Numbered from the stretch's first letter, positions 53,364 through 62,688 are shown. The stretch: DNA of 64,000 bases from CAVPHV01 sp963821095 (GCA_963821095.1 CAWGCJ010000023.1:310001-374000); one strand, 5' to 3'. The notes: generated by a model from the sequence alone, not told the origin. Numbers and translations are program-made.

Positions 53364-54458
53364 ATGCGACGTATTTTTGGTTTGCTCCTCTCAGGAGCTC
53401 TTATGGTGGGGCTGCTGGCAGTTCCCGCAGCTGCCCAGGAGCAACCCTCGATCGGCGAAACAGTCATTGCCGTGTCAGGTACCGGCGGTCCCGATGACAA
53501 GCCTTGGGACTATGACATCCTTCTCGCCGCAATCTTGGCCGACGACGTCTTGACCGACGCGGTTCTCGGTCAGAACAGCTTTGAAGGCGTTGACCTCACC
53601 GTCTTTGCGCCGTCCGACAATGCCTTCATGAAGCTCACCGGCACCTCCACCGAGGCTGACGCGGCTGCCGCACTCAGCGGGCTTATCGGAACTGAAGCTC
53701 TCCGCGACATCGTGCTGTATCACGTCGTGGTCGGCGAAGGCCTCTTCGCTGCCGACGTATTCACCGACGACAAGCGGAAGACCAACGTCTTCGAGATGGG
53801 CAACGAAGATCCCCTCTATGTCACGGTGGATCGCCTCATCGACGGCACGGGCAACCGGGTGTTCCCGAACCTGAACCGGGTGAACATCGAAGCCTCCAAC
53901 GGTGTCATCCACACCATCAAGGAAGTCCTCACGCCCCCGGCCGAGTCTGTCGGCTCCATCGGTGCAACCGTCATCGCTGTTTCGAGCACCGACGGTGTCG
54001 ATGACAACCCGATGGACTTCGACATTCTGCTGGCCGCCGTGCTGGCCGACGAGGTTCTGACCGACGCCGTCCTTGGCCAGAACGACTTCGCTGGCGTGGA
54101 CCTGACCGTGTTCGCTCCGAACGACGCTGCCTTCATCAAGCTGACCGGTACCTCAACCGAGGCTGAGGCTGCGGCTGCCCTTGCCGGCCTGATTGGCACC
54201 GACGCGCTACGCGACATCGTGCTTTACCACGTCATCGCCGGCGAAGCCGTCTCCTACAGCGACGCTTTCGCCACCAAGCCGTGGAACCTTAAGAATGTCG
54301 AGATGGCCAACGGCGACTCGATCAGCATCAAGAACTATCGCATCACCGACGGGACGGACAACAAGGTATGGCCCAAGAACGGTTCGGTCGACATCCAGGC
54401 CGACAACGGTGTCATCCACGTCGTCAAGGAGGTTCTCTCTCCCCCGGCTGACAGGTAG
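53364..54458 (+). CDS. Secreted protein with two fasciclin (FAS1) domains
   Basis: 364 residues with a signal peptide (IFGLLLSGALMVGLLAVPAA, then AQEQ). Two FAS1 repeats follow, residues ~35-195 and ~200-362, each with VDLTVFAPSDNAFMKL or VDLTVFAPNDAAFIKL, ALRDIVLYHV and NGVIHxxKEVL. The domains are about 60% alike by eye, an internal duplication. FAS1 proteins mediate cell-surface and matrix adhesion. No anchor is present. Confidence 0.93.
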   Translation: MRRIFGLLLSGALMVGLLAVPAAAQEQPSIGETVIAVSGTGGPDDKPWDYDILLAAILADDVLTDAVLGQNSFEGVDLTVFAPSDNAFMKLTGTSTEADAAAALSGLIGTEALRDIVLYHVVVGEGLFAADVFTDDKRKTNVFEMGNEDPLYVTVDRLIDGTGNRVFPNLNRVNIEASNGVIHTIKEVLTPPAESVGSIGATVIAVSSTDGVDDNPMDFDILLAAVLADEVLTDAVLGQNDFAGVDLTVFAPNDAAFIKLTGTSTEAEAAAALAGLIGTDALRDIVLYHVIAGEAVSYSDAFATKPWNLKNVEMANGDSISIKNYRITDGTDNKVWPKNGSVDIQADNGVIHVVKEVLSPPADR

Positions 54459-54487
54459 ATCAACCGACGACCGCTTACCAACTATGC

Positions 54488-54519
54488 CGCAGGGTCCGGG
54501 TCACCACCCGGACCCTGCG
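54488..54519 (+). terminator. Strong hairpin after the fasciclin gene
   Basis: CGCAGGGTCCGGGT pairs perfectly with ACCCGGACCCTGCG around CACC: a 14-bp stem 30 bases past the stop. Confidence 0.85.
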
Positions 54520-54664
54520 TCGCGTCCGGATCCGGGCGCGTGGTGCGAGTCGTAGGGTGCGGGCGCGGGTCCAGACGGAGGGGAGAAGATAGCGGGCGAT
54601 CGACCCGGCTACCTTCTCGCATGTTGGTCACTAGGGTCTTCAGGTCAAGCGAATGGAGAGAGCC

Positions 54665-54817
54665 GTGCAGCAGAGATCGTTCTTGGGAAGCCTGGCCATC
54701 TTTGTGCTGGTGCTTGCCGTCCTGAAGTTCTTCTTCGGTTGGAACATCTCGATCATCGGCAGTGTCGTGCTCACCATCGTCCTGTCGTTGGTCTTCTCGC
54801 TGATCAACCGTCGCTGA
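54665..54817 (+). CDS. Small two-span membrane protein
   Basis: 50 residues from GTG 54665 with GGAGAG ahead; ATG 54653 is an alternative adding four residues. Hydrophobic segments FLGSLAIFVLVLAVLKFFFG and IIGSVVLTIVLSLVFSLI are joined by a short turn, ending NRR. No family is recognised. Confidence 0.6.
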   Translation: MQQRSFLGSLAIFVLVLAVLKFFFGWNISIIGSVVLTIVLSLVFSLINRR

Positions 54818-54851
54818 GGAGCTGCTCGGCAGCGGGGGCGAGCCGGCGTGC

Positions 54852-55490
54852 TCAGGCGCCGTTCTTCTGCCTGCGGCGGATCCACCACGCTGCAAAACTT
54901 GCCACTAAGTCGCCCGATACCGAGCCAATCAGCGAGCCGATGATCACGTCACCCGGGTAGTGCACGCCCGTGTGGACCCGGGAGTAGGCGACGGCACCGG
55001 CGAGGAAGTGGAGAGGGACGCCGAGCACGGGAATCTGGGCCCCGACCGCGTTGGCGAAGGCAAAAGCCGAAGCGGAGTGTCCCGACGGGAACGAAGTCGA
55101 CTCCGGCATGTGAACGTAGCGGGCCGAGGGGACATCCTCTCCGACGCGGTCAGGGCGCTGGCGTTGAGCGAGGCGCTTCACTCCCTGATTGACCAGCGCC
55201 GAGGTCACTCCGATGGAAACCAGTCCCGTGACGGCGGCGCGCCTGCCCCGGTGGGCACCGACGACGGCCATTCCTGCTGCGATGCCGATCCACAGTTTGG
55301 AGAAATTTGCTGCGTTCGAGAGGTGGCGCATCGGCTCATCAAGCAACGGCGTCGGTGTGTCGGCGATGGCGGCGTAGACGGCGCGGTCAAGTTGGCCAAG
55401 TTCCGCCAGCATGCCGGCGGCACCTTCCGAGGCACCTTCCGAGGCTCCGTCCGCGGGCTCCGCCGGAGCGTTCGGGTCTCCGTCGCTCAT
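54852..55490 (-). CDS. PAP2-family membrane phosphatase
   Basis: 212 residues with about five membrane spans. The three phosphatase motifs are present: KRLAQRQRP, PSGHSASAF and SRVHTGVHYPGDV. It dephosphorylates lipid phosphates or undecaprenyl pyrophosphate. Its start overlaps the stop of the upstream lipid kinase-like gene (ATGA), so an opposing kinase/phosphatase pair is likely co-expressed. Confidence 0.92.
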   Translation of the reverse strand: MSDGDPNAPAEPADGASEGASEGAAGMLAELGQLDRAVYAAIADTPTPLLDEPMRHLSNAANFSKLWIGIAAGMAVVGAHRGRRAAVTGLVSIGVTSALVNQGVKRLAQRQRPDRVGEDVPSARYVHMPESTSFPSGHSASAFAFANAVGAQIPVLGVPLHFLAGAVAYSRVHTGVHYPGDVIIGSLIGSVSGDLVASFAAWWIRRRQKNGA

Positions 55491-56581
55491 GACGGGGGCG
55501 CCCCACCGAGATTGGCTAGGTCCAAGAGTTGCGCCGCAACCTTCTCGCGGGGCGGCACATAGCCGGGGCGAGTCCCGGTCGGCACGAGCACCCGGAGGGC
55601 TTTCGGTTTGATGACGATGTCGACTGGTGAATCGAATTGAACGGCTTCACCGTCGAGACCCGCCAGGATCGGCTGCTCAGACTCGATGCGAATGGTGGTG
55701 GTCTCCCACTCGTAGAGGTCGTGCTTGTCGCCCAGAAGAGCCGTGGCCACGTCGACGACGTTGGGGAGGCTGGTCACCGCACTGACCCCCAGTTGGCCGG
55801 AATCCAACCGGAACCGCCGACCGAAGTCGGGCGGCCCGGAGTAGCGGTACCGGTTGTTCGAGATCAGCAGAAGTGGGGCCCGCTCGTGGACCCGGCCGTC
55901 GGGCGTCTGGTACTGCAGCGCTGCCTGGGCGTCGACATCGGCTGCGTTGGCCTCGAGGACCTTGGCGAAGGCCTTGTCCTTCTGTTCGCGATACCCGTCC
56001 TCATGAACCGCTTGGGCGTAGATACCGAAGCTGATGTTGTTGAGGAACAGCCGGTCTCCGGCGAGGGCATGATCGAGGAGGACCTCCTCGCCGTCACGGA
56101 TGGCGTCAAGCGCCGACAGTGGGTTGTCGCGATCGAGACCGAGGTCGAGGGCAAAGTGGTTGCGAGTCCCGATTGGGACACAGAAGAATGGCACGTCATG
56201 CTCGATGGCGGCTCCGGCTACCACGGCGAGTGAACCGTCACCGCCCGCCATGCCGATGGCATCGGCGCCGCCGCGAATCGCTTCGACCGCGAGCTCCTTC
56301 AGATGGTCGCCCTCCTTCATGACGATCGTGCGGATGCCGGCGTCGGCGGCCACTGCTGCGAGGTTGTATTGGGCGGCCTTGCCGTCTCCGCTCCAGGGAT
56401 TGATGACCAAGACTGGTTGCTTCACAGTGGCCTTGCGGCGTACGTACGGTACGGCCCGTTTCACGAGAACAGTGACTTGACGCCGGAGGAAGAAGGCGGC
56501 GCCGAACAGGCCGAGGAAGAATGCTCCGAGAATGGCGAGACGAGTACGACACCTGGCTCGTGGTGAAGTCTGATCAGTCAT
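55487..56581 (-). CDS. Membrane-anchored diacylglycerol kinase-like protein
   Basis: 364 residues from the ATG at 56581 with AGGAG ahead. An N-terminal membrane span (LAILGAFFLGLFGAAFFLRR) precedes the lipid-kinase domain: VLVINPWSGDGKAAQYNL, GMAGGDGSLAVVAGAAI, VPIGTRNHFALDLGLD and LNNISFGIYAQAV. It differs from the soluble relative at 8264 by the anchor. Substrate unknown. Translationally coupled to the PAP2 gene. Confidence 0.9.
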   Translation of the reverse strand: MTDQTSPRARCRTRLAILGAFFLGLFGAAFFLRRQVTVLVKRAVPYVRRKATVKQPVLVINPWSGDGKAAQYNLAAVAADAGIRTIVMKEGDHLKELAVEAIRGGADAIGMAGGDGSLAVVAGAAIEHDVPFFCVPIGTRNHFALDLGLDRDNPLSALDAIRDGEEVLLDHALAGDRLFLNNISFGIYAQAVHEDGYREQKDKAFAKVLEANAADVDAQAALQYQTPDGRVHERAPLLLISNNRYRYSGPPDFGRRFRLDSGQLGVSAVTSLPNVVDVATALLGDKHDLYEWETTTIRIESEQPILAGLDGEAVQFDSPVDIVIKPKALRVLVPTGTRPGYVPPREKVAAQLLDLANLGGAPPS

Positions 56582-56632
56582 AGTGGCTCCTTCTGTTGCG
56601 GTCGGATGGTAGGAGGGCAGCCAACAATCCAC

Positions 56633-57226
56633 TCAATCGTTGCTCAGCGGCGTCGGCCTCTTGCCGGCCGCGGCGCGGCCGGCGATGTCGGCGATACGGC
56701 GGGCTCGAGTCTCGGGGCGCTTGGCGCTGACCAGCCAATAGAGGGCCGCTCGCTTCACCGACGACGAAAACGCGGCAAAGGTCGCCGCCGCGGTTGGGCC
56801 GGCCGCGGTTAGGGCCACCGCAAGGTCTTCGGGTATGACGCCCGCCTCAGGGCCGTCCATGATGGTCCACGAGCCGTTCTCCTTGGCCACCGCAACGCTC
56901 GCCAGCCCGGCGGGGGCCATGCGGCCCTCATCGGTGAGTAGCCGGATCTTGTCCTTGTTGATCTTCGACCAGACGCTTCGTGGCTTGCGGCGCGTCCAGT
57001 ACTGGCGATAGCTGATGTCGTCGATCCTTTGGACCTTGCTGTCGATCCAGCCGAAGCACAATGCCTCGTCGACGGCATCTTCCCAGGCAACGGAAGGCCG
57101 GCCGGAGCGTTTCTTGTAGAACACGAGCCACACCGCATCGGCGGACTCGTGATTGGCGGCCAGCCATTCCCGCCAGGCCGCCGCGTCGGGGGCCGAGATC
57201 TGGGGAATGAACGAGTTCTCCGCCAC
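56633..57226 (-). CDS. YdeI/OmpD-associated family protein
   Basis: 197 residues. Family blocks: WREWLAANHESADAVWLVFY, VDEALCFGWIDSKVQRID, RQYWTRRKPRSVWSKINKDK, with an Ala-rich C-terminus (FAAFSSSVKRAALYWLVSAK). The family is cytoplasmic; its biochemical role is not established. It follows the flavoenzyme gene by six bases, suggesting one transcript. Confidence 0.88.
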   Translation of the reverse strand: MAENSFIPQISAPDAAAWREWLAANHESADAVWLVFYKKRSGRPSVAWEDAVDEALCFGWIDSKVQRIDDISYRQYWTRRKPRSVWSKINKDKIRLLTDEGRMAPAGLASVAVAKENGSWTIMDGPEAGVIPEDLAVALTAAGPTAAATFAAFSSSVKRAALYWLVSAKRPETRARRIADIAGRAAAGKRPTPLSND

Positions 57227-57232
57227 GTCGGG

Positions 57233-59302
57233 TCAGGCGGGGATCATCGGCACGTTGCGGCGGAAGATCGCAGCATCGTCGCGGCCGTCGATTTCCTCGG
57301 CAAAGCGCCGTCCGTCCCACACGGCCGACGCGATCGTGCCCGGACAGAAGGCGTCGCCGATCGCTCGCACCGATCGCAGGTGGACGGAGGCCCAGCGCCG
57401 TCGTTGGTCGAGCAACTCCAGATAGAGGCTTTCATTTGGCAGTCGGGCTGTGACGAACACGGAACCGTCGGAGGCGACGGCCTCCTCGCGGCCGGTGAAC
57501 ACACACGCAGTAACGACTTCGGCACTTGCCACCCGGGTGACGGTGCGCTGCGGGTGGAGCTCGACACCTGTGTCGAGCAGGCGTCGCTGGATGCGGTGCT
57601 GCTCCATGGTGTGGTGGGTCCAGTTGGAGATATCGGCGGCCGGGGTTACCAGCACCACTTCGTAGCCCTCTCCGGCGAGGAGTTCTGCCAGCACCCCGCC
57701 CATGTAGTAGTGGTCATCATCGAAAATGACGATGCGGTGGCCGTCTGGCCGGGCTCCGGCGAGTAGATCATCCGGCGTGAGGACTTCGGACCCGTCCTCG
57801 ATCGGCGGGGGGCGCCGATGCCAATGGCCGACGCCATCGCGCCGCCACCGGGAACCGGTGGCGACGGCGATGTGGTTGAAGCCGTACTCGAGGATTTCAT
57901 CTGCCGTCATCGCACTTTCGAAGTAGTACGTGACGCCGTCGAGGCGTTCGATCTCTTGTTGCCGGTACTCGACAACCCGCCGCCATGCAGCCAGACCGGG
58001 AAGCCGTGCCTCGGCGGCAGCCCGGCCGCCCAACTCGCGCGACGCCTCCACCAGGACCACCTCATAGCCTCGTTTGCCGGCCGCCATGGCGGCTTCGAGA
58101 CCGGACGGCCCTCCACCGACCACCAGCACCTTCTCAGCGACATCAATCGGCCGAAACCACTCGGGGTGCCAGTTCCGCCGCCACTCCTCGCCCATGGCGG
58201 GGTTCTGGGTGCACCGGATCGGCGACATCGTGAAATCCCCGCTCACGCACATGTTGCACCCGATGCATTCGCGGATCTCGTCTTGCCGACCCTCGGCGAT
58301 CTTGGCGGGGAGGAACGGATCGGCAATGGAGGGCCGCGCTGCCCCTATGAAGTCGAGTACGCCCTGGCGCACCATCCGCACCATCGTGTCGGGCGAGGTG
58401 AACCTGCCGACGCCGACGACGGGTTTCGAGGTCAGCGCCTTCAGCCCCTGCACGTAGGCCTCCTGGCCACCCTCCGGCCCGAAGCGCGACGTCACGGAGT
58501 CGTCCTCCCAGGCCCCGACCATGAAGTCCCACACATCGGGCAACTCACCAACCAGTCCGATGATGGTCTCGATCTGGGCTCGGTCGATTCCCAGGTTGCC
58601 GCTCAGTTCGTCAACGGCGATTCGGCAGGCAACGGCGGCGCGCCCGGCGACGACCTCTTGGGTCTCTTCGAGAACCTCGCGGAGCAGCCGGGTCCGATTC
58701 TCGATCGAGCCGCCGTACTCGTCGGAACGGTCGTTGTACATCGGGGAGAGGAAGAACTGGAGCGTGGTGAGCGAGTGGCCGGCGTACACGTAGACGATGT
58801 CGTAGCCGGCCCGTAGCGATCGTTCTGCGGCCTCCCGATGCCAGCGACGCAGGTCTGCGATGTCGTCGCGATCCATGCGGCGAGATTGGATGGGCGGGTT
58901 CCAGCCGACCAGGGCCTGGTGACCGGGTCCCATCGGAGGGACTCTGGTGTGGTAGTTGGCGACGCTCATGCCGTTGTGGACCAACTCGATGGCGGCGAGG
59001 GCACCATGGCGGTGGATCTGCTCAACCGCAAGGGCATGGGAGGGAATGTCGGCGTCGTCCCAGATCCGCCCTTCGATGTATGGCGTGGTCTCGGACGAAG
59101 GATGAATCTCAACCTCCTCGGTTGAGACCACGGCCCACCCACCCTCTGCTTTGATGCCGCGCATGGCGGCGAGTGCCGAGGGATCTCGGTAGCCCATCCC
59201 ATTGCAGTGGGGGACTTGGTAGAAGCGGTTGCGGGCGGTCACCGGCCCGAGCTGTACCGGCTCGAACAATATGTCGAAACGAGGCTCTCGGGTTCGCTCC
59301 AT
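57233..59302 (-). CDS. Trimethylamine-dehydrogenase-family FMN/[4Fe-4S] oxidoreductase
   Basis: 689 residues. The N-terminal Old-Yellow-Enzyme barrel has RNRFYQVPHCNGMG, whose Cys33 matches the Cys that covalently binds FMN in trimethylamine dehydrogenase, and IVYVYAGHSLTTLQFFLSPM. The [4Fe-4S] motif is CIGCNMC with CTQN after it. Two nucleotide-binding domains follow (VLVVGGGPSGLEAAMAAGKR, VIFDDDHYYMGG). Of the aromatic-bowl residues in the trimethylamine enzyme, Tyr60 is replaced by Glu63 here and the CISRW tryptophan is absent, so the amine substrate probably differs. Alternatives: dimethylamine, histamine or N-methylproline-type dehydrogenases. Confidence 0.9.
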   Translation of the reverse strand: MERTREPRFDILFEPVQLGPVTARNRFYQVPHCNGMGYRDPSALAAMRGIKAEGGWAVVSTEEVEIHPSSETTPYIEGRIWDDADIPSHALAVEQIHRHGALAAIELVHNGMSVANYHTRVPPMGPGHQALVGWNPPIQSRRMDRDDIADLRRWHREAAERSLRAGYDIVYVYAGHSLTTLQFFLSPMYNDRSDEYGGSIENRTRLLREVLEETQEVVAGRAAVACRIAVDELSGNLGIDRAQIETIIGLVGELPDVWDFMVGAWEDDSVTSRFGPEGGQEAYVQGLKALTSKPVVGVGRFTSPDTMVRMVRQGVLDFIGAARPSIADPFLPAKIAEGRQDEIRECIGCNMCVSGDFTMSPIRCTQNPAMGEEWRRNWHPEWFRPIDVAEKVLVVGGGPSGLEAAMAAGKRGYEVVLVEASRELGGRAAAEARLPGLAAWRRVVEYRQQEIERLDGVTYYFESAMTADEILEYGFNHIAVATGSRWRRDGVGHWHRRPPPIEDGSEVLTPDDLLAGARPDGHRIVIFDDDHYYMGGVLAELLAGEGYEVVLVTPAADISNWTHHTMEQHRIQRRLLDTGVELHPQRTVTRVASAEVVTACVFTGREEAVASDGSVFVTARLPNESLYLELLDQRRRWASVHLRSVRAIGDAFCPGTIASAVWDGRRFAEEIDGRDDAAIFRRNVPMIPA

Positions 59303-59436
59303 TCCCGGTTGAGGTTACCGGAGTTGCCGCCCAGCCGTCGGAGGTGATGTGCGTTTTCCGAGGAGGCAGGGATAATGTCAGCCGTCGTGGCGGCGACGGA
59401 GCCACCGGTAGGCAAGTCAATCGGGTGAGGTGAGCG

Positions 59437-60195
59437 GTGAGGAGAGCAACAAATGTGCTGGTCCTGACGCTCGTCGGTGCCCTCTTGCTGACGGCATGTG
59501 GCGGCGAAGGCACCTCGCTGACCGACAGTGAGTGGATCCTGACTTCACTGGAAGGTCAGCTTCTGATCGTGGAAGCGCCCATCACCGCGGCCTTCACCGA
59601 CGAAGGGCAGGTGGCCGGCACCGCAGGATGCAACACCTACTCAGGCAGCTACGAGGTCGACGGCGACGCAATCATGTTCGGGTTGATGGCTACCACCCTG
59701 ATGGCATGTATCCAACCCGTCACGGAACAGGAGGCTTCCTACTTGGCCGTCTTGGACCGGACCCAGACCTTTGCCGTGGACAACGGCATCTTGACGCTGT
59801 ACGGGGCGGGAGGCCAGGAACTGGCCGTGTTTGCCGCCGAGAGCCAGGACTTGGCGGGGACGGCGTGGAGCGTCATCTCCTACAACACCGGCACCCAAGC
59901 GGTGCGAACGGTTGTCATCGACAGCGCGATCACGGCTGCGTTCGATGAGGCCGGCCAAATCGCCGGAAACGCGAGCTGCAACGACTACTCCGGACCGTAT
60001 GTGACAGGGGACGGTGTGATCACGATTGGCCCATTGGCCAGCACCGAGCGTTTCTGCGAGGGCTTGGCCGAGCAAGAGGCCCAGTATCTCGCCGCGCTGC
60101 AATCCGCGACCACCTATGAAGTTCGTGTCGGCAGGTTGGAGTTGCGCACCGCAGCAGGAGCACTGGCGGTTGCGATGACCCTGGCTGGGTCGTAG
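59437..60195 (+). CDS. META-domain lipoprotein
   Basis: 252 residues from a GTG. A signal sequence ends in the lipobox LLTAC (Cys21). Two META/HslJ-like domains follow: TDSEWILTSLEGQLL with GTAGCNTYSGSYEVDGD, and LAGTAWSVISYN with GNASCNDYSGPYVTGDG. Such proteins are envelope lipoproteins of uncertain role; some relate to heat or antibiotic resistance. It is convergent with the next gene. Confidence 0.9.
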   Translation: MRRATNVLVLTLVGALLLTACGGEGTSLTDSEWILTSLEGQLLIVEAPITAAFTDEGQVAGTAGCNTYSGSYEVDGDAIMFGLMATTLMACIQPVTEQEASYLAVLDRTQTFAVDNGILTLYGAGGQELAVFAAESQDLAGTAWSVISYNTGTQAVRTVVIDSAITAAFDEAGQIAGNASCNDYSGPYVTGDGVITIGPLASTERFCEGLAEQEAQYLAALQSATTYEVRVGRLELRTAAGALAVAMTLAGS

Positions 60196-60206
60196 AACAC
60201 TGATCC

Positions 60207-60872
60207 CTACGGGACCTCGACCTCCACGAGGAGCCCGCTGTGGTCGGTCCCTCGCACCGCCACAATTTGTGTCCGGTGAGGAATCATCCCGGTAACGAAG
60301 GCATGGTCGATGCGAAGTAGCCGGGGCATCCACCAGCGTGGCGCCCAGGTGCGGCGGGCCGAACCCGCGGCCCGGGCGGCATCGGCGCCGAGTTGGGTGA
60401 GTTGGCGGTAGGCGGGCCAGGCGGGGCTGGCATTCATGTCGCCGACAATGGCACGCGGCATCGGGTTGGCGGCGACATACTGCGCGAGTCGTTGCAGTTG
60501 CTGGCGGCGCAAACGGTTGGTGATGGCGACGGGTCGGCCGACGGGATTCATCAGGTGGACGCTGAGCACCTCCGCAGGCGTCGACATCGCCCACGCTTCG
60601 TCGTCGAGCCGGGTGGCCAAGGCAGGACGGCCGCCGAGGTCAATCTCCTCCACCTCGAGCGGATGGCGTCCTACCAGCCCCCTCCCGTTGTGGTCGAGCC
60701 CCGGGATGAGCAGGCCGTGCGGGAATGTCGCGTCGAGCACCTCGGCCGCGTCTGGACCGAGTTCCTGCACCGCAACAATGTCTGGCGCAGCGGTCTTCAA
60801 CGCGGCCGCCAGCGCTTCGGGTTGGGCGAGGCCATTGAACAGGTTGATGGTGAAGATCCGCAGGCCGGGCAT
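60207..60872 (-). CDS. Endonuclease/exonuclease/phosphatase-family protein
   Basis: 221 residues. EEP-fold residues: IFTINLFNGLAQPEAL (Asn), DIVAVQELGP (Glu), AIVGDMNASPAWP (Asp, Asn) and RGTDHSGLLVEVE (Asp-His). It is a metal-dependent phosphoesterase; nucleic acid or lipid substrate cannot be told. No signal peptide. Confidence 0.9.
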   Translation of the reverse strand: MPGLRIFTINLFNGLAQPEALAAALKTAAPDIVAVQELGPDAAEVLDATFPHGLLIPGLDHNGRGLVGRHPLEVEEIDLGGRPALATRLDDEAWAMSTPAEVLSVHLMNPVGRPVAITNRLRRQQLQRLAQYVAANPMPRAIVGDMNASPAWPAYRQLTQLGADAARAAGSARRTWAPRWWMPRLLRIDHAFVTGMIPHRTQIVAVRGTDHSGLLVEVEVP

Positions 60873-60931
60873 GGGGTAGTGATCCTATTGCAGAGAACCA
60901 TCGGTGGGGGAGCGGCCGCTATCGTCTCGGT

Positions 60932-61282
60932 ATGGCCATCACCGATTTGGACCACATCTATGTCGAAACCCACGACTGGGATGCCAGCGTGGCGTTTTGG
61001 GAGGGTTTGGGGCTGAGTTTCGCTAGTCGATGGGGGAGCGAAGGTCATCGCGCCGGAAGGCTCGAGGCGGGTGGCGCTGCCGTCGTGCTTGCCGAGGCAG
61101 GTCTGGACGCGGTCCCGGCAATCAACGTCTTTTTCTCCCTCGACGCGCCCGATGCCTACGCTATGACAGAAGCCGTGAAGGTGGTCACGCCCCTCGAACC
61201 CACGCATTGGGACACCCGATGGATACGGGTGGAAGATCCTGAGGGAAGAGTCCACTGTCTCGAAGCCCATTCGGAGGAGTAG
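60932..61282 (+). CDS. VOC-superfamily protein (glyoxalase/bleomycin-resistance fold)
   Basis: 116 residues, single VOC repeat pair: TDLDHIYVETHDWDASVAFW and a C-terminal WIRVEDPEGRVHCLEAH. The His and Glu could bind metal. Substrate unknown. Confidence 0.85.
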   Translation: MAITDLDHIYVETHDWDASVAFWEGLGLSFASRWGSEGHRAGRLEAGGAAVVLAEAGLDAVPAINVFFSLDAPDAYAMTEAVKVVTPLEPTHWDTRWIRVEDPEGRVHCLEAHSEE

Positions 61283-61288
61283 CCAACG

Positions 61289-61696
61289 ATGCGATTCACC
61301 ACTGCGATGCTCGCTGATGCCGCCCAGGTACAAGGCGGCAAGTTGTTCGTCCTCGGCGGCGGGTTCGACACCATCAGCGCGCGCTCGCTGCCTGTGGTGC
61401 ACCGCGCCCTCTCGGTGGCGTTGGTCGCCGAGGTGGGCCCCGACGAGCGTCACCGCGATCTCGAGATCACCATCACGCTGATCGATGAGGACGGCAACGA
61501 GATGGGCGTCGAGGCCAAGGGGAAGCTTCGAGTTGGCGCCCCACCCAATCTCCCTCCGGGGTCGTCGAGCATCGTGCCGATCGTGAGTCCCTTCTACAAC
61601 ATTCGGTTCCCCGAGGCCAAGGGCTATGCCTTCGTGGTGACCTTTGAGGAAGAGGAGCTGGCCCGGGTTCGATTCCGTGTTGTTCAGGTGAGCTGA
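61289..61696 (+). CDS. DUF6941-like hypothetical protein
   Basis: 135 residues starting six bases after the VOC gene. It opens MRFTTAMLADAAQVQGGKLF and VLGGGFDTI, a pattern I associate with the DUF6941 family, then is beta-rich with no catalytic motif. Family name is moderately sure; function unknown. Confidence 0.75.
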   Translation: MRFTTAMLADAAQVQGGKLFVLGGGFDTISARSLPVVHRALSVALVAEVGPDERHRDLEITITLIDEDGNEMGVEAKGKLRVGAPPNLPPGSSSIVPIVSPFYNIRFPEAKGYAFVVTFEEEELARVRFRVVQVS

Positions 61697-61707
61697 CGCG
61701 TTCGCCC

Positions 61708-62271
61708 GTGGTCACAGTTCCGAACATCATCTCGGTTATCCGGCTGCTGCTGGTGCCGGTCTTTCTATGGCTGCTCCACATCGACGAGATAGCGGCGGCA
61801 GGCTGGTTGCTGGCGTTCATCGGCGCTACCGACTGGGTGGATGGCTACATCGCCCGGCGGTTCAACCAGGTCAGTGAGGTCGGTAAATTCCTCGACCCCC
61901 TGGCCGACCGGCTTGCCGTTCTGGCTGCGGTCGTTGGCGGTCTGATCTACGACGTATTGCCCGCCTGGTTCGCCGTTGCACTGATCGTGCGCGAAGTGCT
62001 CATCGGGATCGGTGCGCTGGTCGTTGGCCTCAAAGTGGGCACCAAGCTCGAGGTCCGCTGGCTGGGCAAGCTGGCGACGCTGATGCTCTATGCCGCGATT
62101 GCCTGGTGGTACCTCGGAGTCGGATATGAGGCGGAATGGCTGATCTGGGCGGCTCGGCTCGTCGGATTGCCGGGGCTGATCATCTACTACGTCGTCGGCG
62201 TGCAGTACCTCGGAGACGCGTTGCGACTGCTGCGCAACCAGTCGGCCGGTGATGCGGATCCGGCGCAGTAA
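61708..62271 (+). CDS. pgsA: CDP-alcohol phosphatidyltransferase (PgsA-like)
   Basis: 187 residues from a GTG. The family motif reads DWVDGYIARRFNQVSEVG followed by KFLDPLADR (DG..AR...G...D..AD). Five to six membrane segments. It likely makes phosphatidylglycerol phosphate from CDP-diacylglycerol and glycerol-3-phosphate; a different alcohol is possible. Precedes gcvH. Confidence 0.9.
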   Translation: MVTVPNIISVIRLLLVPVFLWLLHIDEIAAAGWLLAFIGATDWVDGYIARRFNQVSEVGKFLDPLADRLAVLAAVVGGLIYDVLPAWFAVALIVREVLIGIGALVVGLKVGTKLEVRWLGKLATLMLYAAIAWWYLGVGYEAEWLIWAARLVGLPGLIIYYVVGVQYLGDALRLLRNQSAGDADPAQ

Positions 62272-62304
62272 GCTCGATCGTCGACCGATCACACGGGAGA
62301 CACG

Positions 62305-62688
62305 GTGCAGATTCCAGAGGACCTTCGGTACGCCGAGAACCACGAATGGGTACGCCTTGAAGCCGAGGGCAGCGTGCGGGTGGGGATCACCGACTACGCC
62401 CAGGATGCGTTGGGCGACATCGTGTACGTCGACCTGCCGGAGGCCGGCGGCAGCGTGATGGCCGGCGCCTCGTTCGCCGAAATCGAGTCCACCAAGTCCG
62501 TTGCAGAGGTATACGCCCCGATCACCGGTACGATCGTTGCGGCCAACGAAGCCTTGCTCGATGCTCCAGAACTAGTGAACACCGACCCGTTCGGTGAGGG
62601 CTGGTTCGTAGTCATCATGCCGGCCGACACGTTGGCGCTCGATCATCTGATGGATGCCGCGGCCTACGCAGCATTCACCAAGAGCTAG
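62305..62688 (+). CDS. gcvH: Glycine cleavage system H protein
   Basis: 127 residues from a GTG with GGGAG ahead. Lipoyl-domain features: ENHEWVRLEAEGSVRVGITD, GDIVYVDLPEAG and the lipoylated Lys in EIESTKSVAEVYAP, then NTDPFGEGWFVVI. It carries the aminomethyl group between P, T and L proteins. The gcvH-FHA-MerR order also occurs in mycobacteria. Confidence 0.95.
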   Translation: MQIPEDLRYAENHEWVRLEAEGSVRVGITDYAQDALGDIVYVDLPEAGGSVMAGASFAEIESTKSVAEVYAPITGTIVAANEALLDAPELVNTDPFGEGWFVVIMPADTLALDHLMDAAAYAAFTKS

